Shown here in pieces: positions 14,694-21,106 of a stretch of 25,418 bases of DNA (the stretch's first letter is position 1; every line of letters begins with the position of its first letter). A program made the translations under genes and the position numbers. The DNA comes from an uncultured Pseudoclavibacter sp. (GTDB lineage: Bacteria > Actinomycetota > Actinomycetes > Actinomycetales > Microbacteriaceae): assembly GCA_946221025.1 (NCBI GenBank), contig CAMIMS010000024.1:1-25418 (forward strand). The letters are read 5' to 3'. The notes beneath the pieces were generated by a model. The model saw nothing but the letters and a program-made list of their open reading frames with translations. It was not told the origin of the DNA and did no database searches.

Positions 14694-16114
14694 TGCAACA
14701 GCGCCTCTACGACTCCAAGACCCAGACCGTTCGCGACTTCTCGCCCCTGAACCCGGGGTGCGTCTCGATGTACGTCTGCGGTCCGACCGTGCAATCGGCG
14801 CCGCACATCGGCCACCTTCGCTCCGCGCTCGTGTACGACCAGATCCGGCGCTGGTTCGAAGCGCAGGGTCTGCGCGTCACGCTCGTGCGCAACGTCACCG
14901 ACATCGACGACAAGACGCTCGCCAACGCGACCGAGCGAGAGCCGTGGTGGGCGCTCGCGTACCGGGTCGAGGGTCTGTTCACCGCAGCGTATGACGCGCT
15001 CGGGGTTCGCCGCCCGACCTATGAGCCGCGGGCGACCGCATCCATTGGCCGGATGCAGGAGATCATCGCCGAACTCATCCAACGCGGCCACGCATACCCC
15101 GCCGAAGACGGTTCGGGGGATGTGTACTTCGACACCGCATCCTGGGCCGATTACGGCGAACTCACGCATCAGCGCCCGGCTGACATGGAGCAGGCGCCAG
15201 ACGGGCCGGTGCGCTCGAAGCGCAACCCGCAGGACTTCGCGCTGTGGAAGGGCCGGAAGGCCGACGAGCCCGCCGATGCGAGCTGGGCGTCACCGTGGGG
15301 CGAGGGTCGGCCGGGTTGGCACATTGAATGCTCGGCCATGTCGACGCGCTACCTCGGCGAGGAGTTCGACATTCACGGCGGCGGGCGAGACCTGCGCTTC
15401 CCGCACCACGAGAACGAGCTCGCCCAGTCGCGGGCTGCCGGTCACGGCTTCGCGCGCTACTGGATGCACAACGGGCTGGTGTCGCGCTCGGGGCAGAAAA
15501 TGTCGAAGTCGATCGGCAACACGATTTCCGCGGATGAACTCATGCGCATGGCCCGGCCGATCGAGGTTCGCTACCTGCTCGGCTCGGCGCACTACCGATC
15601 GACGATCGAGGTGTCGCCCGAGGCGCTCGCGGAGGCGGCCGCCGCATTCGCTCGCATCGAAGGGTTTCTGAACCACTCGCTGCGGCTGCTCGGGGAGCTG
15701 CCCGAGCGGGGAACCGGCGAGTTCCCGCCCTCCTTCACCGAGGCGATGCTCGACGATTTCGCCGTTCCGCAGGCGCTCGCCGTGATTCACGATGAGGTCA
15801 CGCGCGGCAACCAGGCGATTGACGCGAAGGCCCTCGAGGAGGTGCGGCGCATCCGCGCATCCGTTTCGCGCATGCTGGATGTGCTCGGCATCGACCCGGA
15901 GGCTCCCGAATGGCAGGCGCAGACCGCCGCCGGCGGGGGCGCGGGAGAGCACGCGGCGCTCGAGGCGCTCGTGGCGGCGCTCATCGCCGAGCGGGCTGAG
16001 GCCCGCGCCTCGCGTGATTTCGCGCGGGCGGATGCCATTCGCGACCAGCTGACTGCCGCCGGAATCGTTCTCGAAGACGGTGCCGATCAAACGCATTGGA
16101 GTGTGCAGCGATGA
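14693..16114 (+). CDS. cysS: Cysteinyl-tRNA synthetase
   Basis: CysS charges tRNA-Cys with cysteine. The 473-residue class I synthetase has the zinc ligand Cys29 in YVCGPTV, the HIGH motif at residues 38-41, the zinc/active-site segments GWHIECSAMS and DIHGGGRDLRFPHHENE, and KMSKS in GQKMSKSIGN near residue 269. The C-terminal helical domain ends in the DALR-like RDFARADAIRDQL segment, which distinguishes it from the shorter paralogue MshC. The start is a GTG with a TAGGCT hexamer at leaderless spacing. The stop overlaps the rlmB start as ATGA. Unlike many actinobacteria, no ispD/ispF genes separate it from carD. Confidence 0.96.
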   Translation: MQQRLYDSKTQTVRDFSPLNPGCVSMYVCGPTVQSAPHIGHLRSALVYDQIRRWFEAQGLRVTLVRNVTDIDDKTLANATEREPWWALAYRVEGLFTAAYDALGVRRPTYEPRATASIGRMQEIIAELIQRGHAYPAEDGSGDVYFDTASWADYGELTHQRPADMEQAPDGPVRSKRNPQDFALWKGRKADEPADASWASPWGEGRPGWHIECSAMSTRYLGEEFDIHGGGRDLRFPHHENELAQSRAAGHGFARYWMHNGLVSRSGQKMSKSIGNTISADELMRMARPIEVRYLLGSAHYRSTIEVSPEALAEAAAAFARIEGFLNHSLRLLGELPERGTGEFPPSFTEAMLDDFAVPQALAVIHDEVTRGNQAIDAKALEEVRRIRASVSRMLDVLGIDPEAPEWQAQTAAGGGAGEHAALEALVAALIAERAEARASRDFARADAIRDQLTAAGIVLEDGADQTHWSVQR

Positions 16115-17109
16115 CCAGCTCGAAGAAAAAGCGCCCCACGAAGGGCACGGGAGGCCACGGCCGAAAGGCGCTCGAGGGTCGCGGCCCCACCCCGAAGGCT
16201 GAGGATCGCGCGTGGCACCCGGCCGGTAAGCGCAAGATCGCGCGCGAGCGGCTCGCGGCGGCCGGCGGTGGTAAGGGCTCGAAGCACCTGAACGCGCGGC
16301 GCGATGGGGGAGCGCCGCGCGATCGCGGGCCCGGGAAGGATGCGGCGGAGCTCGTCACCGGTCGCAACTCCGTGCTCGAGGCGCTGCGGGCACGCATCCC
16401 TGCGACCACGCTTTACATTGCTTCGCGGGCAGAGCCCGATGACCGGGTGAAGGAAATCATCACCATCGCCTCACAGCGCGGCATTCCCATTCTCGAAGTG
16501 ATGCGGCCAGAGCTCGACCGCATGGCTGGTCGGGATGCGGTGCACCAGGGCGTGGCGATGAAAATCCCGCCATACGAGTACGCCGACCCGATGGATCTGC
16601 TCGACTCGGCGTTCGAATCCGATACGTCGCCGCTGTTCGTCGCCCTCGATGGGATCACCGACCCGCGAAACCTCGGCGCGATCGTGCGCTCGGTCGCGGC
16701 GTTCGGTGGGGACGGGGTGATCGTGCCCCAGCGACGCTCGGTCGGCATGACCGCATCCGCGTGGAAAACCTCTGCCGGGGCTGCCGCGAGGCTCCCCGTT
16801 GCGATGGCCGCGAATCTCACGCAAACGGTGAAGGCCTACAAGCAGGCGGGCGTATTCGTGATTGGCCTCGACGGCGGGGGCGACACGTCGCTTCCCGGGC
16901 TTGAGCTTGCGGATTCGCCGCTGCTGGTGGTCGCGGGCTCTGAGGGCAAGGGAATCTCGCGACTGGTGGCCGAGCACTGCGATGCGATCGTGTCGATCCC
17001 TATTGATTCACGCACCGAGTCGCTGAACGCCGGCATTGCCACGTCGATCGCGATGTACGAAGTCGCGAAGCTCCGCGCCGAGCGGGGGCCGCTCGAGCCG
17101 CGGGGGTAG
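16111..17109 (+). CDS. rlmB: SpoU-family 23S rRNA 2'-O-ribose methyltransferase (RlmB/TrmH type)
   Basis: The enzyme methylates a ribose 2'-OH in rRNA using SAM. The 332-residue product starts with about 80 residues of Lys/Gly/Arg-rich, probably disordered and RNA-contacting sequence. A substrate-binding domain follows (ELVTGRNSVLEALRARIPATTLYIA). The knotted SPOUT domain carries the three motifs DPRNLGAIVRSVAAFG, GSEGKGIS and IPIDSRTESLNAGIATSIAMYEV. The start ATG at 16111 overlaps the cysS stop by four bases, so translation is coupled. cysS followed by this methyltransferase is a conserved actinobacterial pair. Exact target nucleotide is not determinable. Confidence 0.92.
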   Translation: MTSSKKKRPTKGTGGHGRKALEGRGPTPKAEDRAWHPAGKRKIARERLAAAGGGKGSKHLNARRDGGAPRDRGPGKDAAELVTGRNSVLEALRARIPATTLYIASRAEPDDRVKEIITIASQRGIPILEVMRPELDRMAGRDAVHQGVAMKIPPYEYADPMDLLDSAFESDTSPLFVALDGITDPRNLGAIVRSVAAFGGDGVIVPQRRSVGMTASAWKTSAGAAARLPVAMAANLTQTVKAYKQAGVFVIGLDGGGDTSLPGLELADSPLLVVAGSEGKGISRLVAEHCDAIVSIPIDSRTESLNAGIATSIAMYEVAKLRAERGPLEPRG

Positions 17110-17136
17110 CCCGCGCGTACACTGGTTGCGCCTCAT

Positions 17137-17211
17137 GCCGGATTAGCTCAGCGGTAGAGCAGCGCTCTTGTAAAGCGAAGGTCGCGGGTTCAATCCCCGC
17201 ATCCGGCTCCA
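17137..17211 (+). tRNA. tRNA-Thr (anticodon TGT)
   Basis: The cloverleaf is readable: acceptor GCCGGAT pairs with ATCCGGC, the D arm is GCTC...GAGC, the anticodon loop CTTGTAA carries TGT (codon ACA), and the T arm is GCGGG-TTCAATC-CCCGC. The terminal pair of the anticodon stem is mismatched (G-A). CCA appears to be encoded (17209-17211). It lies 27 bp after rlmB. Confidence 0.95.
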
Positions 17212-17215
17212 ACTC

Positions 17216-17248
17216 CGCACGCTCACGCCATGTAGGGGCGTGCGTGCG
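17216..17248 (+). terminator. Terminator-like hairpin after tRNA-Thr
   Basis: CACGCC pairs with GGCGTG around a seven-base loop, and the stem continues as CGCACG with CGTGCG after a two-base bulge. It begins five bases after the tRNA CCA end. Confidence 0.55.
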
Positions 17249-17322
17249 TGTGCAGAACGGACAAATAGTCGCTGGCAGCCAAATATTTGGCTGCCAGCGA
17301 CTATTTGGACAATCTGCACACG
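17247..17322. repeat. 46-bp perfect palindrome with an outer 10-bp inverted repeat
   Basis: Bases 17262-17284 are the exact reverse complement of 17285-17307, with no spacer and an AT-rich centre (CCAAATATTTGG). Outside, CGTGTGCAGA (17247-17256) pairs with TCTGCACACG (17313-17322), separated from the core by unmatched five-base gaps. It fills the space between tRNA-Thr and the convergent msrB. It may be an efficient bidirectional terminator, but it has no loop and no T-run, so a cruciform, protein-binding site or insertion remnant is also possible. Confidence 0.85.
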
Positions 17323-17328
17323 AAGGAG

Positions 17329-17730
17329 CTATGCCTCCGGCTCGAACTGGAGCGCGAGCGAGTTCATGCAGTAGCGATCGCCCGTCGGCGTGCCGTACCC
17401 GTCGGGAAATACGTGCCCGAGGTGCGAGCCGCAACGCGCGCAGCGCACTTCGGTGCGCACCATGCCGTGCGAGCGGTCTTCGAGCAGTTCGACCGCCTCG
17501 GGACGCACCGATTCGTAGAAACTCGGCCAGCCGCACCCGGAATCGAACTTCGTGCCCGATTTGAATAGCTCGGTGCCGCACGCCGCGCAGCGGTAGAGCC
17601 CGTCGCGCTCTTCGTTCAGCAGTTCGCCCGTGCCGGCGCGCTCGGTTCCGGCCTCACGCAGCACGTGGTAGCGCTCGGGGCCGAGTTCTTCGCGCCACTG
17701 CTCGTCGGTCTTGTGGATCTCGTATGCCAC
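17329..17730 (-). CDS. msrB: Peptide methionine-(R)-S-oxide reductase MsrB
   Basis: MsrB reduces methionine-R-sulfoxide in oxidised proteins. The 133-residue length is typical. Two CxxC pairs (Cys48/51 and Cys97/100) bind structural zinc. The catalytic Cys121 is in RYCMNSLAL, and Cys66 in FDSGCGWPSFYE is a likely recycling Cys. HVFPDG and the GCGWPS segment complete the active site. The start is GTG at 17730, with AAGGAG about six bases upstream. It is divergent from the DUF3263 gene and its stop lies only six bases from the large palindrome. As mycothiol is made by this cell, mycoredoxin or thioredoxin could recycle it (inference). Confidence 0.96.
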   Translation of the reverse strand: MAYEIHKTDEQWREELGPERYHVLREAGTERAGTGELLNEERDGLYRCAACGTELFKSGTKFDSGCGWPSFYESVRPEAVELLEDRSHGMVRTEVRCARCGSHLGHVFPDGYGTPTGDRYCMNSLALQFEPEA

Positions 17731-17908
17731 GGTTGTCTCCTTCTCAGCGCGAACTTCGAATGCGCGTCGCGCCGATCATCCGTAACCAGTGTGGCAAGCG
17801 TGAGTGGGAGTCGGCTGCCCAATTCGTCGAGCGTCGGTGTGCCGACGCCCAGTTCGCGATACGCATCCATACCCTCGGAAAACTCACCCGTGAGCGAAAG
17901 TAGAGAGG

Positions 17909-18253
17909 ATGAGGATGAGCGCAGCGACCCACCTCGGTTCCGTCGCGGAGAATGCTCCGCACACTCCGGAACTGAGTCCGGTGGAGCGTTCGGTGCTCGA
18001 ATTCGAAGCGCGTCATCCCCGGCATACACCGCGCAAAGATGACCTCATTCGACGTGAACTCGATCTTTCGGTGACGCGTTACTACCGGATTCTGGGTACG
18101 CTCATTGAGTCGCCAGCAGCCCTCGAGTTCGATCCGCTTCTCGTGGGACGCCTGCGAAGAATGCAACAGTCCCGATCCGCGGAGCGTGCCGCCCGGCGCG
18201 AACTGCGCGAACGGGCCGCCCGAGCCGCCCGAGAGAAGTCCACCCGCGCATGA
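17909..18253 (+). CDS. DUF3263 family protein
   Basis: The 114-residue protein matches the actinobacterial DUF3263 family. The conserved part is at about residues 22-75, with LSPVERSVLEFEARHPRH, KDDLIRRELDLSVTRYYRIL and a following DPLLVGRLRR, which looks like a helix-turn-helix DNA-binding fold. The C-terminus is a basic Arg/Ala-rich helix. Function is unknown, but a small regulator is plausible. Two in-frame ATGs at 17909 and 17915 are possible starts; the first has AGAGG immediately upstream, so the start is uncertain by two codons. The stop overlaps the LytR_C gene as ATGA, a pairing frequent in this order. Confidence 0.85.
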   Translation: MRMSAATHLGSVAENAPHTPELSPVERSVLEFEARHPRHTPRKDDLIRRELDLSVTRYYRILGTLIESPAALEFDPLLVGRLRRMQQSRSAERAARRELRERAARAAREKSTRA

Positions 18254-18804
18254 GCAACTACCCGAAGGACCGCTTCGACGACCTCCCCGAGGACCTCGAT
18301 CGACGTGGTGCGCACCGGGCTCCGCGATCGCGCGGCGCGAAGATCGCATCCTGGCTGTGGGGCCTTGCCGCCGTCGCCGTACTGGTGACGCTTGGTCTCA
18401 TCGGCATGTCGGTGGTCGACAACATCGTGTCGTATCGACCCACCGAAGAGGCGCAGCCGACCGAATCCGCTCAGCCGAGTGATCAGCAGGGTCAGGTTCC
18501 GCAGGAGGCGGAGCCCCAGGTCGATCCGAACCTCACGGTCGATGTTTATAACGGTGCCGGTGTTCAGGGCGCGGCCTCGACCACGGCCGAAAAGCTCTCG
18601 GCTGCCGGATGGACGACGGGCGAGCTTGCCGACGCCGACTCGCAGGACAACGCGACGACGGTCGTCTTCTACGCGGATGCGGCAAACGAGGGCGCCGCGC
18701 GCAAGATCGTGCAGGACCTCGGCGGCGGTGAAATCAAGCTCGACCCGAGCCAGGTCGAAGCCGGCCGCATCAAGGTGATTGTCGGCACCGACGTCGTGCA
18801 GTAG
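18250..18804 (+). CDS. Membrane-anchored protein with LytR_C domain
   Basis: The 184-residue product has a charged cytoplasmic N-terminus (residues 1-31), one membrane segment (about 33-57, WLWGLAAVAVLVTLGLIGMSVV), a Gln/Glu/Pro-rich linker (about 65-92) and an external LytR C-terminal (LytR_C) domain (about 93-183) starting LTVDVYNGAGVQGAASTTAEKL. In LytR-CpsA-Psr enzymes this domain accompanies the catalytic part that attaches polymers to peptidoglycan; the catalytic part is absent here, so it may act as a cell-envelope adaptor (inference). It is translationally coupled to the DUF3263 gene. The groEL promoter region follows 244 bp downstream. Confidence 0.85.
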   Translation: MSNYPKDRFDDLPEDLDRRGAHRAPRSRGAKIASWLWGLAAVAVLVTLGLIGMSVVDNIVSYRPTEEAQPTESAQPSDQQGQVPQEAEPQVDPNLTVDVYNGAGVQGAASTTAEKLSAAGWTTGELADADSQDNATTVVFYADAANEGAARKIVQDLGGGEIKLDPSQVEAGRIKVIVGTDVVQ

Positions 18805-18810
18805 TCGCGA

Positions 18811-18846
18811 ACACCCCATCCGGTCGTCCCCGTCCGGACGCGGTGT
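18811..18846 (+). terminator. Weak terminator-like structure after the LytR_C gene
   Basis: ACACC pairs with GGTGT and CCGG with CCGG around an internal loop. It lies just after the stop and before the groEL control region. Support is limited. Confidence 0.3.
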
Positions 18847-18946
18847 CGGGGGGGTTGTCCGCTCTGGAACATTCACTGCGGTTGATTCGCGCGTTCGAGG
18901 CGCTCGCGCTCGCTCGGTTCGCCGTTCGCGAAGCCGCCCGCCGCTC

Positions 18947-18973
18947 CTTGCACTCGCAGATGTCGAGTGCCAA
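18947..18973 (+). promoter_or_regulatory. CIRCE element 1 over the groEL core promoter
   Basis: CTTGCACTC, nine bases and GAGTGCCAA match the CIRCE consensus TTAGCACTC-N9-GAGTGCTAA with three differences. TTGCAC (18948-18953), 17 bases and CAAGAT (18971-18976) form a plausible -35/-10 pair, so HrcA bound here would cover the promoter. Confidence 0.75.
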
Positions 18974-18981
18974 GATTGGGC

Positions 18982-19008
18982 TTAGCACTCAGGGCTTTCG
19001 AGTGCTGA
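18982..19008 (+). promoter_or_regulatory. CIRCE element 2 (near consensus) upstream of groEL
   Basis: TTAGCACTC, nine bases and GAGTGCTGA differ from the CIRCE consensus at one position. It lies 35 bp from the first element, near the predicted transcription start. The HrcA repressor is the expected ligand. Confidence 0.9.
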
Positions 19009-19048
19009 AAATCGCACTCGCAGACGTCCGGAAAGGGACTCACGCACT

Positions 19049-20671
19049 ATGGCAAAGATCATCGCGTTCGACGAGGAAGCTCGTCGCGGAATGGAGCGCG
19101 GGCTGAACACGCTCGCGGACGCCGTCAAGGTCACGCTCGGCCCGCGCGGTCGCAACGTCGTGCTCGAGAAGAAGTGGGGCGCCCCCACCATCACGAACGA
19201 CGGTGTCTCGATCGCCAAGGAGATCGAGCTTGAGGAGCCGTTCGAGAAGATCGGTGCCGAGCTCGTCAAGGAAGTCGCGAAGAAGACCGATGACGTTGCC
19301 GGTGACGGCACCACCACCGCGACCGTGCTCGCTCAGGCGCTCGTTCGCGAGGGCCTTCGCAACGTTGCCGCCGGCGCCGACCCGATCGCTCTCAAGCGCG
19401 GCATCGAGAAGGCTGTCGAGGCGGTCTCGAAGGAGCTGCTCGACACCGCGAAGGAAGTCGAGACCAAGGAGCAGATCGCCGCGACCGCGTCGATCTCGGC
19501 CGCCGACCAGGAGATCGGCGCCATCATCGCCGAGGCCATCGACAAGGTGGGCAAGGAAGGCGTCGTCACCGTTGAGGAGTCGAACACCTTCGGCACCACG
19601 TACGAGTTCACCGAGGGTATGCGCTTCGACAAGGGCTACCTCTCGCAGTACTTCGTCACCGACCCGGAGCGTCAGGAGGCGGTCTACGAGGACGCCTACA
19701 TCCTGATCGTCAACTCGAAGATCTCGAACATCAAGGACCTCCTCCCGATCGTCGAGAAGGTCAGCCAGGCCGGCAAGCAGCTCGTGATCATCGCCGAGGA
19801 CGTCGACGGTGAGGCGCTCGCCACGCTCGTGGTGAACAAGATCCGCGGCATCTTCAAGTCGGTCGCCGTGAAGGCCCCCGGCTTCGGTGACCGCCGCAAG
19901 GCCATGCTGCAGGACATCGCCATCCTCACCGGCGGCCAGGTCATCGCCGAGGAGGTCGGCCTCAAGCTTGAGAACGCCTCGCTCGAGATGCTCGGACGTG
20001 CCCGCAAGGTCGTCGTCACCAAGGACGAGACCACCATCGTCGAGGGTGCCGGTTCGGCCGAGCAGATCGCTGGCCGCGTCGAGCAGATCCGCCGCGAGAT
20101 CGAGAACTCCGACTCCGAGTACGACCGCGAGAAGCTCCAGGAGCGCCTCGCGAAGCTCGCCGGCGGTGTGGCCGTCATCAAGGCCGGTGCCGCCACCGAG
20201 GTCGAGCTGAAGGAGCGCAAGCACCGCATCGAGGACGCCGTTCGCAACGCGAAGGCCGCCGTTGAAGAGGGCATCGTCCCCGGTGGTGGCGTGGCGCTCA
20301 TCCAGGCCTCGAACAAGGTTCTCTCCGACCTCCAGCTCGAAGGTGACGAGGCGACCGGTGCCAACATCGTCAAGGTCGCCGTCGAGGCGCCCCTCAAGCA
20401 GATCGCGCTCAACGCTGGTCTCGAGCCGGGCGTTGTCGCCGACCGCGTGAAGGGTCTCGAGCAGGGCAACGGCCTGAACGCCGCGACCGGTGAGTACGTC
20501 AACATGATCGAGGCCGGCATTCTCGACCCGGTGAAGGTGACCCGTTCGGCCCTGCAGAACGCGGGCTCGATCGCGGGCCTGTTCCTCACCACCGAGGCCG
20601 TCGTTGCCGACAAGCCCGAGCCCGCGGCGGCTGCCCCCGCCATGGACCCGGGTGCGGGCATGGACTTCTAA
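19049..20671 (+). CDS. groEL: Chaperonin GroEL (Hsp60), groES-less copy
   Basis: GroEL forms a double-ring ATP-dependent folding chamber in the cytosol. The 540-residue protein has the equatorial segments TLGPRGRNVVLEKKWGAPTITNDG and DVAGDGTTTATVLAQ, the VVADRVKGLEQGNGLNAATGEYVNM region, and the usual C-terminal GMDF ending. The ATP site Asp in GDGTTTA is intact. No groES precedes it, as is usual for the essential actinobacterial GroEL2; its groES partner should be elsewhere. The start ATG at 19049 has GGAAAGGG upstream. Tandem CIRCE sites indicate heat-shock repression by HrcA. Codon use is strongly biased to C- and G-ending optimal codons, consistent with high expression. A strong hairpin follows. 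Confidence 0.98.
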   Translation: MAKIIAFDEEARRGMERGLNTLADAVKVTLGPRGRNVVLEKKWGAPTITNDGVSIAKEIELEEPFEKIGAELVKEVAKKTDDVAGDGTTTATVLAQALVREGLRNVAAGADPIALKRGIEKAVEAVSKELLDTAKEVETKEQIAATASISAADQEIGAIIAEAIDKVGKEGVVTVEESNTFGTTYEFTEGMRFDKGYLSQYFVTDPERQEAVYEDAYILIVNSKISNIKDLLPIVEKVSQAGKQLVIIAEDVDGEALATLVVNKIRGIFKSVAVKAPGFGDRRKAMLQDIAILTGGQVIAEEVGLKLENASLEMLGRARKVVVTKDETTIVEGAGSAEQIAGRVEQIRREIENSDSEYDREKLQERLAKLAGGVAVIKAGAATEVELKERKHRIEDAVRNAKAAVEEGIVPGGGVALIQASNKVLSDLQLEGDEATGANIVKVAVEAPLKQIALNAGLEPGVVADRVKGLEQGNGLNAATGEYVNMIEAGILDPVKVTRSALQNAGSIAGLFLTTEAVVADKPEPAAAAPAMDPGAGMDF

Positions 20672-20706
20672 GTCCGACTCGCTTCGCGCGACGCGCATCG
20701 CGAACG

Positions 20707-20744
20707 GAATGCGGGCGGTTCCCCTCGGGGAGCCGCCCGCATTC
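20707..20744. terminator. Strong terminator between groEL and the WXG100 gene
   Basis: GAATGCGGGCGGTTCC (20707-20722) pairs with GGAGCCGCCCGCATTC (20729-20744), a 16-bp stem with one G-T pair and a six-base loop. It sits between convergent genes and can serve both. Confidence 0.8.
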
Positions 20745-20749
20745 GTTGA

Positions 20750-21040
20750 CTAAACGGCGAACATGCGCTGCACATCCTGCTCGACGTTGCCGTAGCTGGA
20801 TGCGGCAACGCCGAGGGCCTGGTTGATCGAGCCCATGACCTGCTCGACCTGCTGCTGGGTTGCCCGCCACTGCTGAACCGCCTGCTGGAACGCAGCGGAC
20901 GCGCCACCGCTCCAGCTCGACTCAAGCGCATTCAGTCGCGCCATCAGTCCGGCGACTTCGGCGCGAACCGAATCCATCGACGCCTGGGTGCTGGCGACTG
21001 CACCGTGAAGCTCATCACTGTCAACTCGAAACATGGCCAT
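20750..21040 (-). CDS. WXG100 family (ESAT-6-like) protein
   Basis: The 96-residue length and the central W-x-G at SWSGGAS (about residues 43-45) match WXG100 proteins, small helical hairpins secreted by or partnering type VII secretion systems. Helix 1 covers about residues 8-38 and helix 2 about 46-90. A YxxxD/E-like signal occurs as YGNVE near residue 83. The start is ATG at 21040, with GGCAGG upstream; ATG at 21034 is an alternative. It lies 66 bp downstream of a sensor kinase on the same strand, separated by a small GCCGG/CCGGC hairpin (21071-21085), so it may be the last gene of that operon. No EccC or other secretion machinery is in the window. Confidence 0.9.
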   Translation of the reverse strand: MAMFRVDSDELHGAVASTQASMDSVRAEVAGLMARLNALESSWSGGASAAFQQAVQQWRATQQQVEQVMGSINQALGVAASSYGNVEQDVQRMFAV

Positions 21041-21106
21041 CGCGGGGCCTGCCTTTCCTTCCCGAGCGGAGCCGGCCCATCCGGCGCCTACCTCGTGTCA
21101 GGAACG

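Noticed and set aside
14693..16114. Reading cysS as mycothiol ligase MshC
   Set aside because: The length of 473 residues with the C-terminal helical domain and the PHIGHLRSAL segment fit CysS rather than the shorter MshC.
17137..17322. tRNA-Thr plus palindrome as an integrated-element attachment site
   Set aside because: No repeat of the tRNA 3' end, integrase or foreign genes are seen in the window; the flanking genes are housekeeping.
17616..18029. Minus-strand frame upstream of msrB with a MDAYRELGVGTPTLDELG segment
   Set aside because: The segment looks fairly protein-like for about 45 codons, but the frame continues more than 100 bases inside msrB in another frame and starts within the DUF3263 gene; no stop separates it.
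19040..20698. 552-residue open frame antisense to groEL
   Set aside because: It mirrors the extreme codon bias of groEL (G/C third positions) and is rich in Leu/Asp/Val/Gly without family motifs; groEL itself is certain.
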